A stretch of DNA of 64,000 bases. It comes from Rikenellaceae bacterium. GTDB taxonomy: Bacteria; Bacteroidota; Bacteroidia; Bacteroidales; UBA932. The translations under genes and the position numbers were made by a program. Location of the stretch: contig CAAGIL010000131.1 in NCBI GenBank assembly GCA_900769905.1, positions 1-64,000 on the forward strand. The letters are read 5' to 3'. This document shows, piece after piece, positions 1 through 8,889 of this stretch. Numbering within the stretch: position 1 is the first letter of the stretch; each line of letters opens with the position of its first letter. The notes under the pieces are model-generated. The model saw only the letters and a program-made list of their open reading frames with translations, was not told the DNA's origin and made no database searches.

Positions 1-1026
1 GAAGCCCCATTCCTCGCCTATGGTGCAGAAAATGAAGTCGGTGCTCTGTTCAGGCACGAAACCGAAGGTGGTCTGGGTGCCGTTGAGGAAGCCCTTTCCA
101 AACAAGCCTCCCGAACCTATGGCAATCATCGACTGGCGCACATTGTATCCCACTCCCGACGGGTCCTCCTTCATTCCCAGCAGCACCTCTATACGCTTGC
201 GCTGGTGGTCCTGAAGCACGCTGTTGAAGAGGAAGTCGGTGGCGAAAATCATCGCGGCACCGGCAAAGAAGGCGAGCACCAGCAGGGTAATCCTCCTGCG
301 TCTCTGCTTGCGGCTGCACCTGCCCCTGAGCAGGGCGAAGCCGAGTATAAGGAAGAAAACGCAGAGGAAAATCAGGGATATCCACCAGTGCGTGGTCAGG
401 GTGAGAATGAACAGGATGACAGCCATACCCATGCATACGAACCACCAGCCTGAAAGTCCTTCCCTGTACAGTACGAAGATGTATCCCACATACACGAGGG
501 CGGAACCGGTTTCGCTTTCGGCCACGATGGAAAGCATAGGCAGTCCTATGATGGCGGCGACGGTGAGGAAGCCCTTTGCAGTATTGAACCTGAAGCCCTG
601 CCTGCTCATTACGAATGCCAGCATCAGGGAAGTCGTAATCTTCGATATTTCAGCAGGTTGGAACTTTACCGGCCCCAATTCGAACCAGGAGTGGGAGCCT
701 TTTACGTCCTTGCTCACGAATATTACCAGAATCAGCAGGAAGAGCACCAGAAGATACAGCACCAGCGGTACGGCTTCCCAGAAACGCGGGTTCAGCACGA
801 AGAGTATCACCATCCCGGCGACCAGTGAGATGCCGAACCAGAGGAACTGCTTCCCGCTGCGGCAGCCCAGGTCGAAGATGGAGGACGGCTCGGTGGAGTG
901 CACGGAGGCATATATGCTGATCCAGCCTATCAGCACCAGAGCTATGTAGCAGAGTATCAGCTTCCAGTCTATGGTCTGGCTCAAGCCCCTGTTCATCGGG
1001 GTCCTTCCTGTGGTCCTGTAGTTCAT
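1..1026 (-). CDS. rodA: Peptidoglycan glycosyltransferase RodA (SEDS family), 3' end beyond the window
   Basis: RodA polymerises lipid II glycan strands for cell elongation and works with PBP2 in the inner membrane. Reading the minus strand from the ATG at 1026 gives 342 codons with no stop. The N-terminus has the sequence [20 protein letters not shown], a typical SEDS first membrane helix. The last visible residues contain [20 protein letters not shown], the hallmark late SEDS motif. The C-terminal part and the stop lie left of position 1. The start is 3 bases after the mrdA stop, so this is the last visible gene of the mreBCD-mrdA-rodA operon. No rearrangement is visible. Confidence 0.93.
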   Translation of the reverse strand, partial: MNYRTTGRTPMNRGLSQTIDWKLILCYIALVLIGWISIYASVHSTEPSSIFDLGCRSGKQFLWFGISLVAGMVILFVLNPRFWEAVPLVLYLLVLFLLILVIFVSKDVKGSHSWFELGPVKFQPAEISKITTSLMLAFVMSRQGFRFNTAKGFLTVAAIIGLPMLSIVAESETGSALVYVGYIFVLYREGLSGWWFVCMGMAVILFILTLTTHWWISLIFLCVFFLILGFALLRGRCSRKQRRRRITLLVLAFFAGAAMIFATDFLFNSVLQDHQRKRIEVLLGMKEDPSGVGYNVRQSMIAIGSGGLFGKGFLNGTQTTFGFVPEQSTDFIFCTIGEEWGF

Positions 1027-1029
1027 AGC

Positions 1030-2853
1030 CTAGAAGAATTTCGTGGTCAACATCCTCTCTTCCATACTCTTCCGTCCTGGAGAAATCTCCCCGTTCAGGT
1101 AGTATTCCAGCATAAGCGAAGCCACGGGCAGCGCCCAGGTGGCTCCGAAACCCGCATTTTCCACATACGCGGCAACCGCAATCTTCGGGTCGTCCTTCGG
1201 TGCGAAGCAGATGAACACGGAATTGTCCTTGCCGTGCGGGTTCTGCGCCGTACCCGTCTTTCCGCACACGTCCAGGCCCGGAATTGCCGCCCTCAGGGCA
1301 GTGGCGCCGGCGGAGCCTCCTCCGTTCACCGCCATATACATACCCTGCACCGCGGTTTCGAAATGGGTGGTGTCCACCTTGGTGTACCGGCGTTCCTTGT
1401 ACTTGGGGTCAATTTCCACCCCGTCCGAATCCTTCACGATGTGAGGGATGTAGTAGTAGCCGCGATTGGCCATAATGGCTGCGAGGTTTGCAATCTGCAG
1501 CGGCGTGGCACCGATTTCACCCTGGCCTATGGACAGGGAGATGATGGTCTGGAAGCGCCAGCGGTTCTTGCCGTATATGCGGTTGTAGTAGTTCGATGTA
1601 GGGATGTTGCCGCCCAGTTCGGAAGGGAAGTCGCTCCCCAGTGGCTGGCCGAAGCCGAAGCTGAGCACATACTCGCGCCAGCAGTCCAGGGCGTCGGATA
1701 CCGTAGGGAACTTCTTGTTTTCCAGTATGTTGCGGAACACGTAGCAGAAGTATCCGTTGCAGGAAGTGGCGATGGCGTCAAGCAGGCGGAGAGGGGAGGA
1801 GTGGGCGTGGCAGCCGAGTTTGTGGTTGCCGCCGTAAGGGAAACCCTTCACGCATGGGTAGGAGTAGGATGGTTCCAGCACCCCTTCCTGGAGGCCTATG
1901 AGTCCGTTTACCAGTTTGAATACCGAGCCGGGAGGGTAGGAGGCCATCACGGTGCGGTTGAACATTGGCTTGCGCGGGTCGCGGGAAATCTCGGCGTAAT
2001 GCTTGCCTATGTCGGAGAGCACGTCCACGTCTATGCCCGGGCTCGAAACCATTGCCAGGATTTCGCCGGTGGACGGTTCTATCGCCACCACGGACCCCAC
2101 CTTGCCCTCCATCAGGCGCTGGCCGTACTGCTGCAGGTGAGCGTCAATCGTGGATACGATGTCGTGCCCCGGGACGGCGGGCTTGTCCTCAGCGCCCCCT
2201 GCATACGGGGACTGGACGCGGTTGCGCGAGTCGCGCAGGTAGATGTGGTAGCCCTTTTCCCCGCGCAGCTCCTCTTCCATTGCGGCTTCGAGTCCGGTTT
2301 TCCCGGCATAGTCGCCGGACTTGTACTCGGGGTGCTTCTTGATGTAGTCGGCATCCACCTCGGAAATGTAGCCGAGCAGGTTGCCGCCCGCGTTGAACGG
2401 GTACTCGCGTATGCTGCGCACCTGGGCCTTGAAGCCCGGGAACAGGTATTCCTGCTCCGCGAATTTCACATAGGTCTCCATTGACACCTGCTTGAGCAGG
2501 GTCTGGGTCTGGTACCCGATGCGGCTGCGGTACTTGTGGTAGTACTGCATCTTTTCGCGTATGAACTGCACGCTGGTGTCCAGGGCCGCCGCGAGGGCTA
2601 CGGTGTCGAGCTGCTTCACGTCACGCGGGGTGACGAGTATGTCGTAGCAGACGGAGTTGCCGACGAGAATCTCCCCGTTGCGGTCGTAAATCACCCCGCG
2701 CGGAGGGTATATGACCGAATAGACCATAGAGTTGTTGGACGCGTCCTTCTTGTATTCGCTGTCTATGACCTGGATATAGAAAAGCTTGGCCAGCAGGATG
2801 AGGGCCACTGCCAGCAGGCCAAAAAGCAACTTGTTTTTGCGGTTTACCTCCAT
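1030..2853 (-). CDS. mrdA: Penicillin-binding protein 2, class B transpeptidase
   Basis: PBP2 is the transpeptidase of the elongasome and cross-links side-wall peptidoglycan in the periplasm. The product is 607 aa with one N-terminal membrane anchor (about residues 8-28), a PBP dimerisation/pedestal region and a C-terminal transpeptidase domain. All three catalytic motifs are visible: SVFK (Ser about 310), SCN (about 364) and KTGTAQ (about 532). I chose the ATG at 2853 because it directly follows the mreD stop and is preceded by GGAGG; an in-frame start at 2880 would lie inside mreD. It sits between mreD and rodA, the usual elongasome order. Confidence 0.95.
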   Translation of the reverse strand: MEVNRKNKLLFGLLAVALILLAKLFYIQVIDSEYKKDASNNSMVYSVIYPPRGVIYDRNGEILVGNSVCYDILVTPRDVKQLDTVALAAALDTSVQFIREKMQYYHKYRSRIGYQTQTLLKQVSMETYVKFAEQEYLFPGFKAQVRSIREYPFNAGGNLLGYISEVDADYIKKHPEYKSGDYAGKTGLEAAMEEELRGEKGYHIYLRDSRNRVQSPYAGGAEDKPAVPGHDIVSTIDAHLQQYGQRLMEGKVGSVVAIEPSTGEILAMVSSPGIDVDVLSDIGKHYAEISRDPRKPMFNRTVMASYPPGSVFKLVNGLIGLQEGVLEPSYSYPCVKGFPYGGNHKLGCHAHSSPLRLLDAIATSCNGYFCYVFRNILENKKFPTVSDALDCWREYVLSFGFGQPLGSDFPSELGGNIPTSNYYNRIYGKNRWRFQTIISLSIGQGEIGATPLQIANLAAIMANRGYYYIPHIVKDSDGVEIDPKYKERRYTKVDTTHFETAVQGMYMAVNGGGSAGATALRAAIPGLDVCGKTGTAQNPHGKDNSVFICFAPKDDPKIAVAAYVENAGFGATWALPVASLMLEYYLNGEISPGRKSMEERMLTTKFF

Positions 2854-2854
2854 C

Positions 2855-3355
2855 TCAACCTCCGTGCAAATGAGCGGCAATGTACAAAGAGATCGGGGCG
2901 GATACCAGCAGGGACACCGTACCCTTGACCAGGTCTATCCAGACAGGTCTGGTGCCGGCGCTGTCGGCGATGATGTAGACGGCGAGGAAGAGGGCGGTGG
3001 AGAGGATGATGGCGAAGAAGATCTTTTCCCAGCCCTGGCGGTCTACGGAGAGGTTTTCGTTGCGCGAATAAAGCTCGCTGCCGAAAATCAGTATGATGAT
3101 GTACTTGCGCAGGAAGGCCACGGGCACCAGCGCGAGCGAACAGAGCCCGAGCGGACTGCCGGCGAAGAAATCCACGGCGAGTCCGGTGGCGAAGGCAATG
3201 AGCATGGAAAGGGCGCTGTGCTGCTTCACCGGCAGGAAGAGTATCATCACCGGCAGGTAGACGATCGTCAGGAACTGGGTGAAGTTGCAGAAATTCCACA
3301 GCAGCACCTGGGCTGCGGCAAGAATCAGGTATTTCAGTATGTCGGAACCTCTCAT
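2855..3355 (-). CDS. mreD: Rod shape-determining membrane protein MreD
   Basis: MreD is a small polytopic inner-membrane protein of the elongation complex and partners with MreC. The 166-aa product is strongly hydrophobic, with about five predicted helices starting at DILKYLILAAAQVLLWNF, and it has the family's usual length. I chose the ATG at 3355, just after the mreC stop (3363-3365). An upstream in-frame start at 3424 would overlap mreC by 60 bases and add a charged non-membrane leader. Assignment rests on hydrophobic pattern, size and position between mreC and mrdA, since MreD is weakly conserved. Confidence 0.9.
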   Translation of the reverse strand: MRGSDILKYLILAAAQVLLWNFCNFTQFLTIVYLPVMILFLPVKQHSALSMLIAFATGLAVDFFAGSPLGLCSLALVPVAFLRKYIIILIFGSELYSRNENLSVDRQGWEKIFFAIILSTALFLAVYIIADSAGTRPVWIDLVKGTVSLLVSAPISLYIAAHLHGG

Positions 3356-3362
3356 AGCTGCA

Positions 3363-4193
3363 TTATCGTTTTTCCTCGGCCTTTTCGAGAGCTTCGATTT
3401 CAGCCTTGTCCCTGTTTTCGACAATAGTTACATAATGGACGTTGGAGAAGTCCTGGAAGAGTTCCACATCGACGGAAACTGTGGAGCCGTCGACGAGGCG
3501 GGTGCCGGTGCTCACCCCTATGGGGATATCAGCCGGGAAGATGCTGGAGAAACCGCTGGTGCGCACCGTGTCCCCGGGGGCTATGTTGTGGTGCGGAGGT
3601 ATGTCCGACAGCCTTGCACCGCTGCTGCTCAGACCGTCCCAGCGCAGGGGAGCGTTGATGCCGCTGCTGCCTATTTTGGCACTGACGGTGACGTTTCCGT
3701 TCATCAGGGTGAGCCCGTAGGAGTAGTGCTTGCCCACGGAACTGATTATGCCCACCACGCCGCGCTCGGTGATGATGCCGGACTGGGCCGCAACCCCGTC
3801 CTCGGAACCCTTGTTGAGGATGATGTAGTTGTGGGCGGTGCCGCGGCTCATTTTGACAACCGTCGCCGGAATGTACCTGAACTGCCCGCCCTGTCCGCTT
3901 ACGGAAGCGGCTTCCTCCCTTTTCTGCTCGTCACGCAGACGGTATGCCTGGAGCTCTTCGTGGAGCCTTGCGTTGTCCAGGGCCAGAGAGTCGTTCTGCC
4001 TTTGGAGACGGAAGTGGTTGCGTACTGTCTCCCCTCCGCCCCAGAGGGCTGCCTGAACCCTGCGGGAAGCTCTTCCCAGGGCGAGGTCGTGGAGCGTGGA
4101 GCTGCTTCTGAGCATAGCAAGAGCAGCAACCTCCAGAAGTATGAAGATTGCCGCACTTAGAAGAATTGCCGAAGTCTTGCGCCCCTGTGCCAT
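3363..4193 (-). CDS. mreC: Rod shape-determining protein MreC
   Basis: MreC is an inner-membrane-anchored periplasmic scaffold that activates PBP2/RodA. The 276-aa protein has one N-terminal membrane helix (about residues 9-28), a coiled-coil stretch (about 60-95) and the MreC beta domain containing NKGSEDGVAAQSGIITERGV, the conserved family segment. The ATG at 4193 abuts the mreB stop codon (4194-4196) with no gap, which indicates translational coupling. Length and domain order are normal. Confidence 0.95.
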   Translation of the reverse strand: MAQGRKTSAILLSAAIFILLEVAALAMLRSSSTLHDLALGRASRRVQAALWGGGETVRNHFRLQRQNDSLALDNARLHEELQAYRLRDEQKREEAASVSGQGGQFRYIPATVVKMSRGTAHNYIILNKGSEDGVAAQSGIITERGVVGIISSVGKHYSYGLTLMNGNVTVSAKIGSSGINAPLRWDGLSSSGARLSDIPPHHNIAPGDTVRTSGFSSIFPADIPIGVSTGTRLVDGSTVSVDVELFQDFSNVHYVTIVENRDKAEIEALEKAEEKR

Positions 4194-5219
4194 CTATCGC
4201 ATCAGGAATGAATACTTGTCAGTGTGCTTGAGGGCATCGCAGGTGCCTCTGGCAACTGCGTGAAGAGGGTCTTCCGCTACGTGGAAGTCGATGTTCACCT
4301 TGTCCTTGAACCTCTTTGCGAGGCCTCTGAGGAGGGCTCCGCCGCCGGAAAGGTAGATGCCGTTCTCAACTATGTCGGCGTAAAGCTCTGGAGGTGTGTT
4401 CTCGAGCACGTGGAGTATTGAGGTCTCGATCTTTGCGATGGACTTGTCGAGGCAGTGGGCTATCTCCTGGTGGGTGATGGTCGCCTCCACAGGATGGGCG
4501 GTCATAAGGTTTGGTCCGCGCACGACGAACGGAAGCGGCTCCTCCTCTCCCAGATCCGGGATGACGGCTCCCACGGCTATCTTGATTTTCTCCGCCGTGA
4601 TTTCTCCCACCTTGATGTTGTGCTGCTGGCGCAGGTAGTACTGGATGTCGCTGGTGAACACGTCTCCTGCGGTTCTGATGCTGTCCTGCTGCACGAGGCC
4701 TCCGAGGGAGATCACTGCAATTTCAGTGGTGCCTCCGCCTATGTCGACCACCATATTTCCCTGAGGGGCCTGGATGTCCAGACCAATACCCAGGGCGGCT
4801 GCCATAGGCTCGAAGATCAGATATACGTCCCTGCCTCCGGCGTGCTCGGTGGAGTCACGCACTGCCCTGATTTCCACTTCCGTGGAGCCGGAAGGGATGC
4901 CCACGACAACTTTGAGGTTGGGGCTGAAGAGGCTGCGGTGCTTGCTGCTGACCTGCTTGATGAAGCCTCTGATCATCATTTCGGCTGCGTTGAAGTCGGC
5001 AATCACGCCATCACGCAGAGGCCTGATGGTCTTTATGCCGGGATTGACTTTCTCGTGCATCAACTTGGCCTGCTGGCCCAGGGCAATGCACTTGCCGGTA
5101 TTGTTGTCTATTGCGATGATGCTCGGCTCGTCCAGCACTATCTGTCCGTTCTGGTATATGACGGTGTTGGCTGTTCCGAGGTCAATTGCAAGTTCTTGAT
5201 TCAGGAATGAAAACGCCAT
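4194..5219 (-). CDS. mreB: Actin-like rod shape-determining protein MreB
   Basis: MreB forms membrane-associated filaments that position the elongasome. The 341-aa product has actin-fold nucleotide-binding motifs: LAIDLGTANTVIY at the N-terminus (phosphate 1), VVDIGGGTTEIAVIS in the middle (phosphate 2) and GIYLSGGGALLRGL near the C-terminus (adenosine motif). It has the usual MreB length. It is the first gene of the minus-strand operon and has a TAnnTTTG-type box 27-34 bases upstream of the ATG. Confidence 0.97.
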   Translation of the reverse strand: MAFSFLNQELAIDLGTANTVIYQNGQIVLDEPSIIAIDNNTGKCIALGQQAKLMHEKVNPGIKTIRPLRDGVIADFNAAEMMIRGFIKQVSSKHRSLFSPNLKVVVGIPSGSTEVEIRAVRDSTEHAGGRDVYLIFEPMAAALGIGLDIQAPQGNMVVDIGGGTTEIAVISLGGLVQQDSIRTAGDVFTSDIQYYLRQQHNIKVGEITAEKIKIAVGAVIPDLGEEEPLPFVVRGPNLMTAHPVEATITHQEIAHCLDKSIAKIETSILHVLENTPPELYADIVENGIYLSGGGALLRGLAKRFKDKVNIDFHVAEDPLHAVARGTCDALKHTDKYSFLMR

Positions 5220-5245
5220 TTTTGTACTCTTGTCTAGTTAAAGAA

Positions 5246-5253
5246 CAAAAATA
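5246..5253 (-). promoter_or_regulatory. Bacteroidota -7 promoter box for the mre operon
   Basis: The minus strand reads TATTTTTG, a match to the TAnnTTTG -7 consensus, about 27 bases before the mreB ATG. The mreB-ispD intergenic space is short and AT-rich, and a second box on the plus strand lies 12 bases away, so the two promoters are back to back. Confidence 0.6.
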
Positions 5254-5265
5254 GTGAAAAATACT

Positions 5266-5273
5266 TAAATTTG
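5266..5273 (+). promoter_or_regulatory. Bacteroidota -7 promoter box for ispD
   Basis: TAAATTTG followed by C matches the TAnnTTTG consensus. It is 9 bases before the ispD ATG, so the leader would be very short. Confidence 0.55.
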
Positions 5274-5281
5274 CGAAAATA

Positions 5282-5965
5282 ATGTGTATGGGAAGGAAAA
5301 TTTATGGCATTTTCGTTGCCGGAGGCAGCGGGACGCGAATGGGGAGCGAGCTTCCCAAGCAGTTTCTGGAGTTTGACGGAAAACCCATACTTCAGCGCAC
5401 CATCGAAGTATTCCTGGAAGCGGTGCCGGACATCAAGGTGATTACGGTCCTGCCCCGGGAGCATTTCGAGACCTGGAAGAATCTCTGTGCCCGCAATTCT
5501 TTCTTCCAGCCCCAGGCCCTGGTGGCCGGCGGCATCACGCGTTTCCAGTCGGTGCGGGCGGCCCTGGAGAAGGTGCCAGACGGAGCCATAGTGGCAATAC
5601 AGGACGGCGTGAGGCCGTTTGTGAGCACTGCTCTCATACGTTCGATGCTGGAGAAGATGGACACTTGCGAGGCCATTATTCCCGGGATTCCGGTCAGCGA
5701 TACCCTGCGCTCCACCGACCCTTCCGTTCCGGACCCGGACAGGAGCAGGACGGTAGCCGTGCAGACACCCCAGATTTTCCTTTCCGAAGGCATAAAAAAA
5801 GCCTATAGGGAACCCTACAGGCTATATTTCACGGATGACGCTTCTGTTGCCGCCGCTGCCGGAATGAAGGTGGACATAGTCCCGGGAGAAAGGTTCAACA
5901 TAAAGATCACCACTCCCGAGGATATGGTCTTCGGCCGCGCTATTCTGTCAATGAAACGGCCTTGA
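5282..5965 (+). CDS. ispD: 2-C-methyl-D-erythritol 4-phosphate cytidylyltransferase
   Basis: IspD couples CTP with 2-C-methyl-D-erythritol 4-phosphate to give CDP-ME in the cytosolic MEP isoprenoid pathway. The 227-aa product has the family motifs in order: AGGSGTRMG (CTP loop, about residues 14-22), KQF, QDGVRPFVS, AVQTPQIF and NIKITTPEDM at the C-terminus. An ATG at 5288 is an alternative start and would only remove two residues. It is divergent from mreB and its 3' end overlaps the convergent Lrp gene by 26 bases. Length and motifs indicate a functional enzyme. Confidence 0.95.
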   Translation: MCMGRKIYGIFVAGGSGTRMGSELPKQFLEFDGKPILQRTIEVFLEAVPDIKVITVLPREHFETWKNLCARNSFFQPQALVAGGITRFQSVRAALEKVPDGAIVAIQDGVRPFVSTALIRSMLEKMDTCEAIIPGIPVSDTLRSTDPSVPDPDRSRTVAVQTPQIFLSEGIKKAYREPYRLYFTDDASVAAAAGMKVDIVPGERFNIKITTPEDMVFGRAILSMKRP

Positions 5966-6440
5966 AGCTGGTGCTCTTGTAGTCCTTCACCCAGACTTCC
6001 CTTTCGAAGGACTGGTCAAGGGAAATCATAGTGTCGGTGGAGAGCACGTAAGGAATCCTCTGGATAGTGTTGATGAGGATCTCCATAAGATGCTCATTGT
6101 CAAAGCAGAATACCTTGAGGAACAGGGCCGCCTTTCCGGTGATGAAGTGGCATTCCACTATTTCGGGCACGTGTTTGAGGGCATCAACCACCTCAGGATA
6201 TTTATTGTCCTCGGAGAGGTTTACGCTGATGAATGCACAGACATTGAGTCCTATAGCAGCCGGTTTGATGACCATCCTGGAACCCGAGATAATCCCGCTG
6301 TTCTCCATTTTCTTCACCCGCTGGTGAACGGCCGCGCCGGAGATGTTGCATTCCCTCGCTATCTCCAGGTATGGCATCCTTGCGTTCGATACAAGATATG
6401 ACAGAATCTTCCTGTCAACTGCGTCCAATTGATAACTCAT
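5940..6440 (-). CDS. Lrp/AsnC family transcriptional regulator
   Basis: This is a DNA-binding regulator with an N-terminal winged helix-turn-helix (about residues 4-60, including LDAVDRKILSYLVSNARMPY and the recognition segment ISGAAVHQRVKKME). A C-terminal RAM/ligand-binding domain (about 75-150) contains CHFITGKAALFLKV. At 166 aa it has the usual Lrp length. The ligand and target genes cannot be told from sequence. It starts 10 bases after the topA stop, so it is probably co-transcribed with topA. Its 3' end overlaps that of ispD. Confidence 0.9.
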   Translation of the reverse strand: MSYQLDAVDRKILSYLVSNARMPYLEIARECNISGAAVHQRVKKMENSGIISGSRMVIKPAAIGLNVCAFISVNLSEDNKYPEVVDALKHVPEIVECHFITGKAALFLKVFCFDNEHLMEILINTIQRIPYVLSTDTMISLDQSFEREVWVKDYKSTSFKAVSLTE

Positions 6441-6450
6441 TATCTAACAA

Positions 6451-8766
6451 TTATTTACCTTTCTTTGTCTGACGTGCGCGGAACTTGGTTCCCGTCGGCT
6501 TTCCGGCTTCGATGATCGCCTTGCAGTCCTCTTCGCTCAGGGTCGCGGCATCGCTGCCCTTAGGCAGCTTGTAGTTGCCGCCGTTGTGCTTGATGTACGG
6601 GCCGTAGCGGCCGTTGATTATGCTTATGTCAGAGTCCTTGAATTCCCTGATGACCTCGTTTACGGCAGTCTTGCTGCCCGCTTCCCGTATGATGCTCCCG
6701 CACTGCTCCAGGCTTACGCTCAGCGGGTCAAGGTTCTTCGGGAGCGAAATGTTCTTCTCGCCGTATTTGAGGTAAGGCCCGAACCTGCCTTTCAGTGCCA
6801 CCACTTCCACTCCGTCTATGCTGCCCACGGTGCGCGGAAGCCTGAACAGCGACAGGGCTTCCTCAAGGGAAAGCGTCTCTATGAGCTGACCCTTGCCCAG
6901 GCTGGCGTATTGCTTGTCGTCCCCGTCTCCCTTCTGCACATACGGGCCATACTGGCCGTATTTTGCGTAAACGGTCTTGCCGTCGGCCGGGTCAGTGCCT
7001 ATGACTCTCTCCACGTGGTTGTACCTGCCGTCCCTTATGGTCTCGTCCACCTTGTTGTGGAAAGGTCCGTAGAAGCTGGAAATCACTGAGTTCCAGGCTG
7101 TTTCTCCCTCGGCCACGCTGTCGAAATCCTTCTCCACGTTGGCGGTGAAGTCGTAGTCCATAATGGTAGGGAAATTCTCTTCCAGGAAGTCGGTGACTAT
7201 CATTCCTATCTCCTGAGGCATAAGCTTGCCTTTCTCGGCTCCTATGGTCTCCGTCTTGATGCTTTCGCTGATGCTTCCGCCCTTCAGGGTCAGGTTGGTC
7301 ACCTGCTCCTTGCGTCCCTCCCTGTCGGTCTTGACTATGTATCCGCGTCCGGTTGTGAGCGTGGAGATGGTCGGGGCGTAGGTGGAAGGTCTTCCTATGC
7401 CCAATTCCTCGAGTTTCTTGACCAGGGTGGCCTCGGAATAGCGGTATGGCGGCTGCACGAACTTGCACTCGGCGTTGATGGCTTTGCAGTCGAGCGTCTG
7501 CCCTATGCTGAGCTCGGGGAGTATGGTGTTGTCCTCGCTGTCGTCCTCGTCATCGCGGCTCTCCATATAGAGCTTGAGGAAACCGTCGAACAGCACCTGT
7601 GCCGCCTGGATCACGAACTGCTCGGGACGGCGGTCGGATGCCACCTTGATGCTGGTGTTGAGGAGCTCCGCGTCTTCCATCTGGGAAGCTACGGTCCTTT
7701 TCCATATCAGGGAGTAGAGCTTCTTCTCCTGGGCAGTGCCCTCGATGTCGGTGTTGGCAATGTATGTCGGCCTGATGGCTTCGTGGGCTTCCTGGGCTCC
7801 CTTGCTCTTGGTCTTGTACTGGCGCGGGTGGGAATATTCCTGGCCGAAATTATTGATTATGAAATCTTTGGCCGTACCGAGCGCGAGCGATGAGAGGTTG
7901 GTGGAGTCGGTACGCATATAGGTAATCAGACCCCTTTCGTACAGACTCTGCGCCACGCGCATCGTGAGGCTCACCGGGAAGCGCAGCTTGCGCGAAGCCT
8001 CCTGCTGGAGGGTGGAGGTGGTGAAAGGAGGAGCCGGGTGACGCGATGCCTGCTTCTTGTCCATAGAGGCTATGGAGAAGCCGGCTCCGATATTGTCCTC
8101 AAGGAACTTGCGTGCCTCTTCGAGGGTCTCGAACTTCTTGTCCAGCAAGCCTTTGACCTTTACGCCTGAGGCATTGAATGTGGCTTCCACCCTATAATAT
8201 GGGGTGCTGGAGAAGGCCATGATTTCCTTCTCGCGGTCCACTACCAGCCTCAGGGCTACGGATTGCACCCTTCCTGCTGAAAGGCCGCGCTGGATCTTGC
8301 GCCAGAGCACGGGGGAAAGCTCGAAACCTACGAGCCTGTCCAGCACCCTGCGGGCCTGCTGGGCGTTCACGAGGTTCATGTCTATGTCCCTTGGATTCTG
8401 CACCGCCTTGAGTATGGCATCTTTCGTAATCTCGTGGAACACAATGCGTTTGGTGCGGGACTTGTCGAGTCCCAGGGTCTCGCAGAGGTGCCAGGAAATG
8501 GCTTCTCCCTCGCGGTCTTCATCGGATGCGAGCCACACCGTCTCCGCTGCCCCCGCTGCCTTCTTGAGCTCTGCCACCACTTTTTTCTTGTCGGCCGGAA
8601 CTATGTATTCCGGTCGGAATCCGTTTTCCACGTCTACGCTGAGCTTGTTGTCCTGCAGGTCGCGTATATGTCCGAAACTTGATTTGACGACGAATCCCTC
8701 GCCGAGAAATTTCTGAATCGTCTTGGCTTTTGCCGGCGACTCCACTATTACCAGATTACCCTCCAT
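6451..8766 (-). CDS. topA: DNA topoisomerase I (type IA)
   Basis: TopA relaxes negative supercoils by single-strand passage. The 771-aa product has an N-terminal Toprim domain (VIVESPAKAKTIQKFLG near residue 5 and the acidic DEDREGE at about 82-88) and the catalytic tyrosine in GLITYMRTDS (about Tyr283). The C-terminus lacks Cys4 zinc fingers and instead carries several Toprim_Crpt repeats recognisable by RYGPYIKHNGG and GRFGPYLKYGEKN, the form common in Bacteroidota. I chose the ATG at 8766; a GTG three codons upstream is possible. Confidence 0.96.
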   Translation of the reverse strand: MEGNLVIVESPAKAKTIQKFLGEGFVVKSSFGHIRDLQDNKLSVDVENGFRPEYIVPADKKKVVAELKKAAGAAETVWLASDEDREGEAISWHLCETLGLDKSRTKRIVFHEITKDAILKAVQNPRDIDMNLVNAQQARRVLDRLVGFELSPVLWRKIQRGLSAGRVQSVALRLVVDREKEIMAFSSTPYYRVEATFNASGVKVKGLLDKKFETLEEARKFLEDNIGAGFSIASMDKKQASRHPAPPFTTSTLQQEASRKLRFPVSLTMRVAQSLYERGLITYMRTDSTNLSSLALGTAKDFIINNFGQEYSHPRQYKTKSKGAQEAHEAIRPTYIANTDIEGTAQEKKLYSLIWKRTVASQMEDAELLNTSIKVASDRRPEQFVIQAAQVLFDGFLKLYMESRDDEDDSEDNTILPELSIGQTLDCKAINAECKFVQPPYRYSEATLVKKLEELGIGRPSTYAPTISTLTTGRGYIVKTDREGRKEQVTNLTLKGGSISESIKTETIGAEKGKLMPQEIGMIVTDFLEENFPTIMDYDFTANVEKDFDSVAEGETAWNSVISSFYGPFHNKVDETIRDGRYNHVERVIGTDPADGKTVYAKYGQYGPYVQKGDGDDKQYASLGKGQLIETLSLEEALSLFRLPRTVGSIDGVEVVALKGRFGPYLKYGEKNISLPKNLDPLSVSLEQCGSIIREAGSKTAVNEVIREFKDSDISIINGRYGPYIKHNGGNYKLPKGSDAATLSEEDCKAIIEAGKPTGTKFRARQTKKGK

Positions 8767-8834
8767 TTTCTTCACTTTTCAGTTTTGAACTGCAAAGAAA
8801 ATCACAAACTCCCAAAAATTCAAAATTTAATCGT

Positions 8835-8842
8835 TAATTTTG
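8835..8842 (+). promoter_or_regulatory. Bacteroidota -7 promoter box for the class A PBP gene
   Basis: TAATTTTG followed by C matches TAnnTTTG and lies 47 bases before the PBP ATG at 8890. It supports starting the gene at 8890 rather than at in-frame codons upstream, which would overlap or precede this box. Confidence 0.55.
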
Positions 8843-8889
8843 CACTTTTGATAATCCGTCGTAATAAATTACGACAAATTTTTTGGCTG